Shown: positions 1-10,502 of the stretch, piece by piece
Numbering within the stretch: the stretch's first letter is position 1
Layout: each line of letters opens with the position of its first letter
NCBI GenBank assembly: GCA_027563935.2
Contig: CM050454.1
Coordinates: 24,239,501-24,303,500, forward strand
Length of the DNA: 64,000 bases
DNA from: Costus lasius
Taxonomy: Eukaryota; Streptophyta; Magnoliopsida; Zingiberales; Costaceae
Direction of reading: 5' to 3'
The notes under the pieces: generated by a model
The model's input: only the letters and a program-made list of their open reading frames with translations
Database searches by the model: none
Told to the model about the DNA's origin: nothing
Position numbers and translations under genes: made by a program

Positions 1-532
1 GACTAGATGTTGCTTATGCTGTGAGCATAACCAGCCGATACCAATCCAATCCAGGTCTGCAACACTAGGTGGCTGTAAAGAACATCCTGATGTATCTAAG
101 AAGAGCTAAGGATCTGTTCTTAGTCTATGGGGGATAGGAAGAGCTCACTGTTCAGGGGTACACTGATGCGTCATTCCAGTCTGACCCTGACGACTTCAGA
201 TCGCAGGCCGGCTCTGTGTTCAAATTAAATGGAGGCGCTATTTGCTGGAAAAGCTTCAAGTAGTCCACTATAGCTGATTCCACAATAGAGGCCGAGTATG
301 TTGCTGCTTCTGAGGCAACCAAAGAAGCTGTTTGGATAAGGAAGTTCATATCTGATTTTCAAGTGGTTCCAACTGCTGTGGATCCCATTGAGCTCTATTG
401 TGACAACAATGGAGCCATTGCACAGGCAAAGGAACCATGGTCCTATCAAAGGTCCAAACACATACTCGGGAGATTTCACCTGATCAGAGAAATTATTGAT
501 CGAGGTGATGTCAAGATTATCAGAGTTGATAC
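1..532 (+). pseudogene. Copia RT tail / RNase H fragment (copy 1)
   Basis: This is the C-terminal end of a Ty1/copia polyprotein. Reading from base 6 gives the RT tail (VAYAVSITSRYQSNPG), then RNase H motifs: YTDASFQSD near 160, an ADSTIEAEYVAASEA block near 270 and YCDNNGAIAQAKEP near 397. RNase H would remove the RNA of the RNA/DNA hybrid during reverse transcription. Three in-frame TAG stops (near 69, 135 and 269) replace TGG or CAG/CAA codons kept in related copies at 35280-35540, so it is dead. It is cut off on the right by an Athila LTR and on the left by the window edge. The part from about 198 is repeated at 10168-10502. Confidence 0.9.
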
Positions 533-1622
533 TGATGAAACTAAAATATATAGTATATTTTATATCATTTTATATATCTTTTCATGCTAAATTGAAGCTC
601 TTTTGCTTATTTTTGCACCAAATTTATCAAATATTGCAAAATCTACTTCTATTTTAGTTTTTGATGATTTTCAGGAAAAAACACACTATTTTTAGGCGTT
701 TTCAAGGAAAATCAAATACATGGAAGAGTTACCATCATCAAGAAGAGGATACATGACAAATTTCAAGCAAAAATGAGCCACGAACCAAAATACGGCTGGG
801 TCATAATATATATTACGGTACCGTATTTTTGTACGCTGCCATAATATCATAGCACTACCGTATTTTGGCTAATTTTTCATCAGAAGATTTTATAAAAATT
901 ACGACACTACCGTAGGAATTTACACGGGTTGTAATCTCAAGCGCTTTCAAACCAGAGATATTCACTAAAATCACGACACTACCGTAAACCATTTTACGGG
1001 CCGTAATTTCCAGATATTTTCAACCAGAAAGTTTTTCAGAAATTACGGCACAGCCACAATATTTTTCACGGGCCAAAATTTCGACTCAGGGTTTACAGAA
1101 CCAAATTACGGCACTGCCGTAATTTAAATTACGGCCGTAATTTTAACCTGGACACGCGAGTTTTTCAGGTCCAATTCTTGCGCGGACCATATCTTAAGAT
1201 CCAGACATCCAAATTGAGATCTGAAAGAAGCTGCAGACTCATCTCGATGATCCCTAATTTTATGATCAATCAAGCGATCAATCGATAGAGAGGTCCTTAG
1301 GGCACAACCTCATGCTGAGAGGCATGGAGGTCACCTCAGGCCGCGATTTTTACACTGAAGCTTCGCCTGGAGGAGGAGAGGACACCACAGAAGTTTCAAA
1401 GCCAAAGGATCTCAGACGGAGGAGAAATCAACAAAGGAGCATCGCCAGCACTGTTCACCGCGGGTTTATAAGCAATTTACGGCTGTAATTTCTATTACAG
1501 CTGTATTGTAATGTTAATTCTCCCTCTTTCTTTGATTTCTCACACTTTGATACTATGGTTTATTGTATTTCTTTTTTCATGCAAGCTTAATCTTATTTTG
1601 GGGCATGGGGTGTATTCCCTTT
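533..1622 (+). repeat. Truncated Athila-type LTR (G0, copy 1)
   Basis: The segment starts TGATGAAACTAAAATAT, matching the TGATGACACC start of the complete Athila LTRs at 45146 and 52934, and it carries the same landmarks in order: the Athila leader sequence, the TACGG/CCGTA palindrome array (about 785-1145), and the stretch with TTACGGCTGTAATTTC near 1480. It stops after the CATGGGGTGTATT motif, where a complete copy continues for roughly 700 bp more. No coding capacity. It inserted into the copia RNase H sequence; the other side of the insertion is lost. Confidence 0.85.
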
Positions 1623-1640
1623 GACACTTTGATACTATGG
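1623..1640. other. Deletion junction with templated filler
   Basis: The truncated Athila LTR is joined to the 3' quarter of a copia LTR here. Bases 1625-1640 (CACTTTGATACTATGG) are an exact copy of 1543-1558, about 80 bp upstream, and belong to neither flank at this place. The undeleted arrangement is visible at 11610-14010. The pattern is that of end joining with a templated insertion. Confidence 0.7.
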
Positions 1641-2205
1641 CTTGGGGTGGCGACAACTTGAGAGCTTGGAGCTCTCCTTCATCAAGGAGCGCAATCTTCT
1701 TCCAAGTGGTCGCAAGTTCCTCTTCTTCTTCTCATCTTCTTGGCGCAAGGACTCTTAGTGCTCAGTGGCATCTCCTTGTTACAAGCCCTCTCTGTTCCTT
1801 GGCGATAGGCGCACCTTGCTTGAAGGTGGCGCAAGCAAAGGAGAAGGAGGAAGCAACTTGGCGGCATCATCCTCTTCCTCATCTCTTCTTGGCGCTTCTA
1901 CCTTGGAGGTGGTGCAAGTTTTGAAGAGAGTGACAAAGGCTTGATTCTCTTCCCGAGGCTAGCACCAAGCGTGGAAGGGAGCAACATTGAGACGGTCTAC
2001 ACGTGGATACTTGTAGAGGGTGAACACTTGGGTGCCTTTAACATGGCTTCAACGACTAAGCAAGCAAAAGAGGTATATCTCTAACACATCCTTGTGTTTT
2101 CTCTCTCGCATGGATTCTTGGGAAGGAATATGTTTCGGGTGTAATGATTCTTCCGCTGCATCCTGGGACTGCAAAATTTTAAATTACACCCAGTATTCCC
2201 CAACA
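1641..2205 (+). repeat. C0 5' LTR, 3' part only
   Basis: Matches the end of the complete C0-type LTR (14010-14529 plus 29988-30035) almost base for base, including the GGAATATGTTTCGGGTGTAA stretch and the terminal CAGTATTCCCCAACA. It ends in CA at 2205 and is followed at once by a primer binding site, so it is a 5' LTR. Open frames within it recur in every copy of this LTR and are not genes. Confidence 0.88.
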
Positions 2206-2206
2206 G

Positions 2207-2218
2207 TGGTATCAAAGG
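2207..2218 (+). other. C0 primer binding site (tRNA-iMet type)
   Basis: TGGTATCAAAGG begins one base after the LTR end. It matches the copia-type site complementary to the 3' end of initiator-Met tRNA (TGGTATCAGAGC) with two changes, which fits an old copy. Confidence 0.85.
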
Positions 2219-3706
2219 TACTTGCGAGATACACAAGGTGTACGTTTGCCTGTGTGAAAAATTTTTAGAAAATTTTTCTTTCATCCATGTGCGATTCACC
2301 TAGATGGCGTTTTTCATTCAAAACTTCTCTTACCAATTTTATGGCTGATTTTGGATTAAGTTTCTAATTGATTTAAGATCAAAGGCGCACGTCATTTTGA
2401 TAAGTAGGACAGGCATTGTGTCTTCGGACTGGCCAGGTCTCTTGATCTGACAAAATTGCCAGCTGATAGGATCTAGAAATCATGATGAAACTTGATCTTG
2501 ATTTTGGCATAAAATAAGTTGAGAGAATGCTTTGGATGATGATGGCGCATAAGGAACTAAAAATTGATTATGCTCGGTTTTCAATTTTTACATGCGCCAC
2601 TTGCCACTTGATTGGGTTGATATGGTCATAGCGAGTGCCCTCCTGTGTTGTGTTGTGGAAGCATGTTTCCACTTGTGATGAATGCTTGTAAAAACTCCTT
2701 CCACCTGCGTGTGGTTCTCTCCCTATCTTAATGTAAAGATTTTTCATCTTGTTTTATAATAGATGTAGAATTATAAGATAGGTTAAGGCTTCATCAAGAC
2801 AATAAGGAGTCTTCTTCAACTGAAGTCAGTAGTGGCGCCAGCTTTGGAAGCATGGTGATGGGCTTGCGGCTGAAGGAAGGACACTTGCTTTCGGCTTCTG
2901 GCATGGGCTGATTAGCTTAAGGGACTCGCAACCCTTGGATGCACGATAACATGTCACATGGATCGTGACAAGTTATGTGTATGAAAAGGGCTCTGACCAT
3001 ATCGACCAAACTAGCATGCCTGTGATGGTTTATTATTCTGTCCATAGCATGCCTGTGATGTTTTTCCTTTGCTGCCATAACCATAGTAAAACTACATGCT
3101 AGAAAAGAATAAAATAAACATGCAAAAACTCTCAATACAATATCAAGTCAATGGCTTTCTAACGCGTAGCCCTCATCAAATTATCGATCGGTGGTGTTGT
3201 GAACTGTTTTCCACCCTCGTGGGAGACACCTATTTATCTTTAGGAGGTGTGGTAACAATGGTTTCCCCAGTGCGTTTTAACCGGGCGTGCCTTCGCAAGG
3301 AAACTCGTTGACCCTGGGCATAATGGTTAGGATCAGACTTGACTAGTTTTTCATATGTTACTGACATGATGAATCACTAGAGGCAGCTGTTGAAAGGATA
3401 GGGTTCTATTTTGTATCCAGCCCTCGCTGGATACAGGGCGCCTAGTCTATCTTAACTAAGAGGAGTTGTGCACGGCACAATTGGCTGGCATGCCTACCTA
3501 AAGAAGCATGAGATCACTCTGTGCATCCCAACTCACCCTCGTGAGTCGCGGAGACCTCATGTGAAATTAGAATCCTACTCACTTCTTTCCATGTTGAGTT
3601 TGAGAGCTCTCAACTTGTTTTGGAAATAGTGGGAGCATAGCATTTAATTAAAGTCCTGGTTAAATGCTTTATCATAGTACTTATTTTACTTATTTTCTTA
3701 TTGTAG
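2219..3706 (+). other. C0 untranslated leader, no gene
   Basis: About 1.5 kb between primer site and gag. Leaders of similar length lie at the same place in C2 (40069-41650) and C1 (61242-62906), and stretches near 3160-3590 are recognisably shared with them in opposite orientation (GTGGGAGACACC, CCTTCGCAAGGAAACTCGTTG). It should hold packaging signals. I see no reading frame worth calling. Confidence 0.7.
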
Positions 3707-4387
3707 ATGATGGCATCTCCTAATCTAAGATTGAAACTATATAAAAATAAATTGGATGGGACAAATTGGACAAAGTGGTTCAAGATTTTGTCCAAGATAC
3801 TAGAACAAAAGAATAAGGTGCATCTTCTTGAAAGACCTCCATCCCAGCCTAGCATGTATTTCACTACTGAGTGGGAGTGGAATGTCTATCTTGAACATTG
3901 TGAAGATAACAAACAGTACACTGCTCTTGTCTTAGAGTGTATGACCCCGGAGTGTGATGAGATGGGGAATTGTGATCTTATCATACATCTCAAAGGTCTC
4001 TTCACACCATGCTATATAGACAAAGATCAGGAGAGTTCTGTTGGATCTTCAGAGTGTATGCCTAAATCTGAGAATGACCATGATTATGTATCTTCAAAGC
4101 TAATACTTCGGAAGACTGGGAATGCATGGGTATTTCGAAGAGAATTGAGGGCCAAGAAGAGCATGGTGAAGAAGAAGGGATGTAATCCATCCGCTTCAGG
4201 TATTGTGTTACCGAGGTCTTTATGTCTACTTCTTAGACATGGGTACTGGGTTCCGCATGTGAGGCTCACATATGTTTTACATGTGCAGGAGCTCAGAAGA
4301 AGTAGGACAATAAGGCTTGATGGAAACGACTCTCGGGTCAAGGACGGAGCATTAGATGCTACTATTGATATCATCTCACTGGCTTGA
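3707..4387 (+). pseudogene. gag: C0 copia gag, fused by deletion to protease region
   Basis: A 226-codon open frame starting MMASPNLRLKLYKNKLDGTNWTKW. The first about 110 residues resemble the N-terminal part of the C2 gag at 39307-40068 (LDKDKLVGTNFMDWHRNL) and would form the capsid-like nucleocapsid precursor. After about residue 115 the similarity stops. The DNA near 4240-4300, read in another frame, gives the protease-region sequence LGSACEAHIC, so most of the gag C-terminus and zinc knuckle is deleted or scrambled. No cleavage or RNA-binding function is expected. This is the longest surviving frame of C0. Confidence 0.75.
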
Positions 4388-5330
4388 AGACTTTATCTAG
4401 AACTTTGCTATTATGTATCAGCTTATGTATTAGAACATCATTCCTTTTGGAACAGATTTCAGTTTTAAATAATAAATGATATTTTTCTTTAAAAATGAGA
4501 TGTTCTATTAAAGTGATACAGATGATAATAGTTTGTAGTTCTATATGTAACATGAGATCAGATCCAATGATTCAATAAACACCCTCTTATAGCATTGTCT
4601 CTTGAACCATAGAACAATGATCACACCCAAAGGTCCATGGACTATTGGGATCATTATCCTTTCAGGATTATGTTAAATGTGAGTCTTGTTCAAAGGAACA
4701 AAGTGATAGATGCTGCCTTCACCACAAGGGTTGAAGGGTAAGTGGCTTGTTGGATCTATTACACAGCAATATGTGTAGACCCATGAATACAAGCACTAAG
4801 AGGTGTTATATACTTCATTAGGTGTGGGTATGCCTTATCCAACCTGAGAACTTTGGAGAAATCCAAGAAGTTCACAAATGGAGTATTGAATTAAATTGGA
4901 GGATCTATTAATGCACTTTGATTGGATCAAGGTGATCAGTGGAGAATTTGATGACTGTCCTAAGGAGTGTGGGGTTATCTCACAGCTTACTTGGAACACC
5001 GCTGTGTGGTGAATTTCAAAGAAAGAAAGAGGAACACATTGGATGTGGTTCCATCTTTGAATAGTCATGCAAACTTACCATTTTTTGACGCCATGCAAAC
5101 AGATGTACTGTCACTCCACAAGGAAGTGTGTCTAAGATAGCTTTTGAATTGGAAACTGCAATTATCCCATTTCTTCAAAGGATTTAGGAATGTAATATGC
5201 AGTGATTCAAAAGTATAAATTTGTGGGGCACCATAGAGTGCTTTTTCTATCCCAATGAGAACAAAATATTTGTTTCTCAAACTGTTGTCTCTCTTGAGAA
5301 AATATTTCTTCTAAAAGAAACTAGTGGGAG
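4388..5330 (+). pseudogene. C0 integrase remnant
   Basis: No long frame survives. Around 4940-5065 shifting frames spell a degraded copy of the integrase stretch seen in C1 at 59796-60011: CGVISQLTWNT, compared with CGILSQLTPPGT there, followed by the region that normally carries the last catalytic Glu. Sequence before 4840 is not recognisable beyond its position in the element. The zinc-binding N-terminus and most of the DDE core are gone. Confidence 0.6.
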
Positions 5331-5469
5331 TAAATTTGATTGGGACAAGGTCCAGAATCAACCACAATACTATTAGACACAAATGGAAAGTTGAATCTCA
5401 CATACAGGTTCAAAGTAACCTGCAGTTCAAGTAACACAGGAACCACATAAGTCTAGATGGATTGGAAAT

Positions 5470-6450
5470 GCTGGGCATGATGAATTTTTCATCTAGGATG
5501 AACCTAAGACTTATGATGAAATGGAAGCGGTCAGCAAACCAGATTCCAAGAAATGGCTAAGCGCCATGAGAACCGTAATGGACTCCATGTCTGCTAATCT
5601 TGTTTTGGACTTGGATGAGCCGCCAAAGGGATAACACCCATAGGCTGTAAATGGATCTTCAAGGAAGATTGACATGGAAGGTAACATTGTTACTTTGAAA
5701 GGCAAGCTTGTGAATAAAAATTTTAGGCAAATCCACTAGGTGGATAATGATGAAATTTTTCACCAATAGCTGTGTTTTAAGTCCATTAGGAATCTGCTTG
5801 TTATAATTGCATGATCAGTTATGGCGTGTTGTTATGAAAACTGCTTTTCTTAAATGGACATCTGGAATAGGATGTCTACAAGGAAATAGCCAAAAGGTTT
5901 TCATATCAAGGCCATAAAGATATGCATGGTGTTATGCAAGCATGTCAAAAGGGCTTGTGTTTACAAGAAGATCAGTGGGAGCACCATAATAATATTTCTT
6001 GTTCTAGACGATTGATGATATTCTCCTCACATGGGATGACATCTCAGCTCTTCACATGGTGAAGACGAGGCTTGAGAAGTATTTCAAGAAGAATGATCTA
6101 GGGAATGATGCCTACATCCTAGGCATGAGGATCTATAGATAGAGATCCAAGAAAGTCATTGCCCTTTAGTCAATCTACGTTTGTCCAGGAATTTCTGGAG
6201 AGATTCATATTGGGTGAATCCAAATGTTGATACCTTCCAGAAATACATGGTATGACTCTCTCAATAATACTATGTCATTTAACATAGCTTGAGAGCAGTA
6301 ACATGAGTCTGTAATCCTAGTACATTGGGTATAGGATAGATCATGTTTTGTGTAATATACACAAGACCCTTTGTGGCAAATGCTTGGAGCATAGCCAGCA
6401 AGTTAATCAGATCCTAGTGTTTGACACAGGATAGCTGTAAAAACAATTCT
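5470..6450 (+). pseudogene. C0 reverse transcriptase remnant
   Basis: Pieces in different frames align by eye with copia RT of C1 and C2: EPKTYDEMEAV and SMSANLVLDLDE near 5500-5620, PIGCKWIF near 5635-5665, DILLTWDDI near 6017-6045, and AYILGMRIYR near 6110-6140. Stops and frameshifts separate nearly every motif. The first Asp of the usual Y-V-D-D active site falls at a damaged spot (near 6006-6020). The element is much older than C1 and C2 by this measure. Confidence 0.75.
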
Positions 6451-6940
6451 TATATATACTTGGGAAGTATAAAGGATTGAGGTCTAGTCTATGATAGAGA
6501 GGAAGAATTTTGTACAGGAGTACAATGATATTTCGTTCCAGTCTAATGACTACTGATCACAGCCAGGATTTGCGCTTTGCCTTGTTATGGTGTTGTGAGC
6601 TGGAAGAGCATTTGACAAACCACAGTGGCAAAATTCTACAATTAAGGCTGAGTACATTGCAGCATCATTCACTTGAACTTGATTTAGTTCCTGGTGCTCA
6701 ATGGTCCAATATAATTATTATTGGGGCCATAGCGTGGAACTTGGCACTCAAGTATGTACTACAGCAATATCGTCTAATCTTAGAGATCATGGATAAAGAT
6801 GATGATTCAAATTTGTTAAAATAAGCATAGATAGCAATCTGGAAAAACCCACTGACATAGCCTCTGGCGCAGCGGAAGCTAAGTAAGCCATACTAGAGAC
6901 ATAGGGACTGATTAAACATCAGTTGCCCTTGGTCTTAGTG
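6451..6940 (+). pseudogene. C0 RNase H remnant
   Basis: The 3' end of the copia polyprotein, directly before the polypurine tract. Broken frames near 6640-6760 and 6860-6935 keep traces of the RNase H region (KAEYIAASF-like near 6645), in the order seen at 34984-35544 in C2. One 104-codon open frame at 6510-6824 is not colinear with RNase H along its whole length and I do not consider it a gene. Confidence 0.6.
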
Positions 6941-6941
6941 C

Positions 6942-6952
6942 AAGTGGGAGAT
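6942..6952 (+). other. C0 polypurine tract
   Basis: AAGTGGGAGAT lies immediately before the TGTTGGTGTATATGCCC start of the 3' LTR. The same word precedes the 3' LTRs of C1 and C2 on the other strand (ATCTCCCACTT at 34963 and 57723). It would prime plus-strand DNA synthesis. Confidence 0.85.
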
Positions 6953-9900
6953 TGTTGGTGTATATGCCCTACAGACCAATGTATGGACATGGTCAGGCAT
7001 TGTTTGAATGTACTTTGATAGAATTATTATTCTTTATAGAGGCATGGTCGTTGTTATGCAGACTTCTCTACCTACGTTGATGTATTGAGTTGCATAAATA
7101 ATGTCCCAAGAGTTTGGTTGGATCCATTCTCGTAAGCTATCCCCAGTCAAGGCACCTTAGCAGATATGAGACAACTTTGGTGTATGTGAGACTGGTGTAT
7201 GGGCTGGTTATGTTGGGAAACCCCGAGGATTTTAAAATATTACAGACAAACACAGCGGAAGCAATCCCCGAAACAGGCCAGTCCCAAAGACCCAGAAGAT
7301 CGAGTCTTGCGAGGAGATCGACACGGTGAGTAGGAGATGATACCTTGATGCAAATCAGGAGATGCGATGCAGGCACCCAAGTGTGCGCCCTCTGCAGTCT
7401 CGCACACAGCCGAACCTCGAGTCCTCTTCTTCCACGCCCGGTGCTAGCCTCGGGAAGAAGATCCACGCCTTTGGAACACTTGCTCAATCACTTGCGCCAA
7501 CTCTAGAGGAGATGCCAAGTAGAGGAGGTGGAGCTTCCTCGGAGTCCAACTCTTGAAGCACTCCACCAAGATTAGAATAGGAATCAAGCCACGAGCCAAA
7601 ACCAAACCTTGGAGAGGAGGGCGGCTAGGAGCTAGCAAGAGTGGCGACAAGGAGGCAAGAGCTAGCGGCGACAAGTGGGGAGGAAGGGGGTTTATAAACC
7701 CATGAATAGGTGCACCACTTCACAAGTGAAGAGGCACACCTTTTCATGAAGAGACACACCTCTTTCAAGAGGTAAAACTCATTTTGCCCACTCCAAACCC
7801 CATGTACCCAAGTTCATTCATCCATTCCAAGTGAGAAGCTCCAAGCTTCTCTCTTTAAGTGAGATGTCCAATTTGGACTTGTCCTCTTCATGGAGTTGCG
7901 CCAAGCTTACTCCAAGTAGCTTGCGCCATCTCCATTTGGCCCATTGGCCTAAATGGCTTCTTGAGTCCATTTGGCCTATTGGCCCAACTTGTTCTATTGG
8001 GCCCATTTGGCCCAAATGGCCCATTGGGCCCATTTGGCCTACTAGGTCCAAAAAATAAGTTAGCTCCAAATGATTCCTTTCATCTCATCTAGCACAGTGG
8101 TGCTGATGGATTCTCCCAAATAGATCCGAGTTATCCAATAACTCAATCAAAAGGCTACTCGATCAATAAGAGAATCCGAGTTCAAGTTGTGCGACCCTGT
8201 AGGTTCCTCTGACGTTGGCAGTGATGAACTCAGGTCATCACAAGCAGTGAGTGGCACCTAGCAGTGCATCGCTGCTACCCAAGTCTTCGGAATGGATATC
8301 ACATCGACATCCCCATCATCGCAACAAGATACCGATGCATTACAGTCTCTTTGCCGAACTGATATCCGATTGGACAAAGTGTGTCACCACTTTTTTTTAC
8401 CCAATCTCATGGTCATGACTAAATCAGGCTTTCACCTGGGTATGGCCATACACTTTCAGTCATGCAACCATAGGGGGCCCCGTGGATATCAAGCTTCCCG
8501 TAGGAAGGGGAAAATCCTATGTCTGTCCATTGATCTTCTCATATGGGTCATCACATACCCAATGACAACTGTTATTACCTCCCAGCTTACGGCGAGGCGT
8601 TAGGTTGTATCAAAGCATGTTCCTAACCATACAGAAGAGTCAATGACCTCAAGTCAAGGGATCAATGCATCTCCTGTCACTTGTGAGGTTAACTCATGAC
8701 ACCAAGTTAGAGCCTCACAGCGGGTCGGTCCAGTGTATCTTCCACTGATACACCCATATGCCTGCGTTAGCACCCCGTGCCTAACCAGCTCATATACTAG
8801 TCTCACATGTACCAGAGGTGTCCCTTATCCACTCAGGTACTCGACCGGGGACACACCGTTTGAGCACAGATATAATCTGTCTCCAGGGACATTATTATCT
8901 ATGTACACAATCACAGATGTAAACACAACATAATAATGACAATGCCAGAACGATATATTAAATACCAATGTCAATTTCAAGTAGTACAAACTAGACCAAC
9001 AATGGGTCTAAGGGCATATACACCAACAGGTTAGGTGCGGGGCACAGTAACGCAGACATACAGTTGCATTGGATGCAGTGGAGTGATCCACCATGAGGAT
9101 TGACTTGTCTAGTCAACAAGTCAATCTCACATGCAAGAGGTTTGCATTGATCCTTAGACTTGAGGTATTCATGTCTAGATATGATGATGGTTATGTTTTG
9201 ATGTAATCTTACGTCTCTCCATATCATAAGTTATGTAGAGACATGGATGACCAACAGTAGGATTTGCCCCTTCCTTCCGAAGAAGCATGATATCCAGTCT
9301 GGGGTGCCCCACCTCATTAGTGCATGACAGGAATGTGTGGCCACACTAATTGAGTCATGACCAATAGATTGGATTAATAAACTTGAGACTAATCCAATGG
9401 CAGGATATCAGTTTAGGCAAAGGGATCTATAATGCATGAGAATCCTTGTTGCTTGGTAGGGAGCTGTTGCCATATGACTTAAGTCCTATGACATGGGTAG
9501 TAGTGATGTGTTGCTAGATACCCCTCACTACTTATGATGTTCTCATCATTTCCATCGTCATATGGATCCTACAGGGTCACACGCAATAGACTCTTGACGT
9601 TGCTTTAATCAGAAGCCTTAGGATCAAGTTATTGGATAACTTGGATCCATTTGGAAGATTTCATCAGCGCCATTGGGCCTAATGAGTTGGAAGAAAGTTA
9701 TTGGAGCCAAACTTCATTTTTAGCATGTTGACTCGAAATTGACCTAGATTGGTCATATTTGGATTAGGGTTCCATTGGATTGGATCCAATGGCTTAATCA
9801 ACCCATGTCATGAAGTTTGGCTTGCTCATTATCCAATGAGGCCCAATAACTAGTTGTCATGAAGAGGTATAAGCAAATAAGGGTATAATGGGGAAGAATT

Positions 9901-10167
9901 TCACCCCATTGGCGCCAAAGGCATAATGGGGTGAAGTAGGTGCATGTTGCTTCATAAGGAAGCATTACGGGCCTCCCCCCTTTGTTCCTTGGATGGAAAT
10001 CTTGCCTCTATGGCAAGTGTTGGGGCTGATATGGCTTGAAGGCTCTTTTGGAAAGAGCTTGGGCGCATATGAGAAGAAGGGTGAGGTTTATGGTAAGGTC
10101 TTGGAGACTTACCTTACCTCTAAACCGTAATTCCCTTCATACTCTTGCCTAGCCGAATTCCTCTCAT
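6953..10167 (+). repeat. C0 3' LTR, interrupted and truncated
   Basis: Two LTR segments, 6953-7210 and 9029-10167, are colinear with the complete C0-type LTR at 12308-13735. They are separated by a solo LTR with a GGTTA duplication. The right end breaks off after CGAATTCCTCTCA at about 10166 and joins the middle of a copia RNase H sequence; about 800 bp of LTR is missing. Nothing in it codes for protein. Confidence 0.88.
7211..9028 (-). mobile_element. Solo copia LTR with GGTTA target duplication
   Basis: Begins TGTTGGGAAACCCC and ends CATATACACCAACA on the + strand, the inverted termini of the C1/C2-type LTR. It is flanked by GGTTA at 7206-7210 and 9029-9033. No internal sequence remains, so it is the product of recombination between the two LTRs of a former element. 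It resembles C1/C2 LTRs closely over its left 250 bp and right 800 bp. A tract rich in GGCCCATTTGG-like words lies at 7935-8045. Confidence 0.93.
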
Positions 10168-10502
10168 AGATCGTAGGCTGGCTCTGTGTTCAAATTAAAT
10201 GGAGGCGCTATTTGCTGGAAAAGCTTCAAGTAGTCCACCATAGCTGATTCCACAACAGAGGCCGAGTATGCTGCTGCTTCTGAGGCAGCCAAAGAAGCTG
10301 TTTGGATAAGGAAGTTCATATCTGATTTTCAAGTGGTTCCAACTGCTGTGGATCCCATTGAGCTCTATTGTGACAACAATGGAGCCATTGCACAGGCAAA
10401 GGAACCATGGTCTCATCAAAGGTCCAAACACATACTCAGGAGATTTCACCTGATCAGAGAAATTATTGATTGAGGTGATGTCAAGATTATCAGAGTTGAT
10501 AC
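10168..10502 (+). pseudogene. Copia RNase H fragment (copy 2)
   Basis: Repeats 198-532 with only scattered differences. It includes the TAG stop after the GAAAAGCTTCAAG stretch and the YCDNNGAIAQAKEP segment. It is truncated on the left at an illegitimate junction with the C0 3' LTR and on the right by an Athila LTR at the same base of RNase H as copy 1. Identical insertion points show the two copies descend from one event by duplication. Confidence 0.9.

Noticed and set aside
1637..1924. 95-codon frame starting MAWGGDNLRAW, repeated at 14022
   Set aside because: It is LTR sequence, present in every C0-type LTR copy and in the reverse frame as well; no sign of selection on protein.
3707..4387. 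226-codon frame as an intact host gene
   Set aside because: Its first half matches copia gag and it sits between a primer site and RT remnants of C0; the second half overlaps protease sequence in another frame.
6510..6824. 104-codon frame as a possible gene
   Set aside because: It lies in the decayed RNase H region of C0, has no recognisable domain, and partly overlaps remnants readable in another frame.
7818..8069. Open frames with collagen-like Gly-Pro-Ile repeats
   Set aside because: They arise from repeated GGCCCATTTGG-type words in the noncoding solo LTR, appear on both strands, and have no counterpart start or codon structure.
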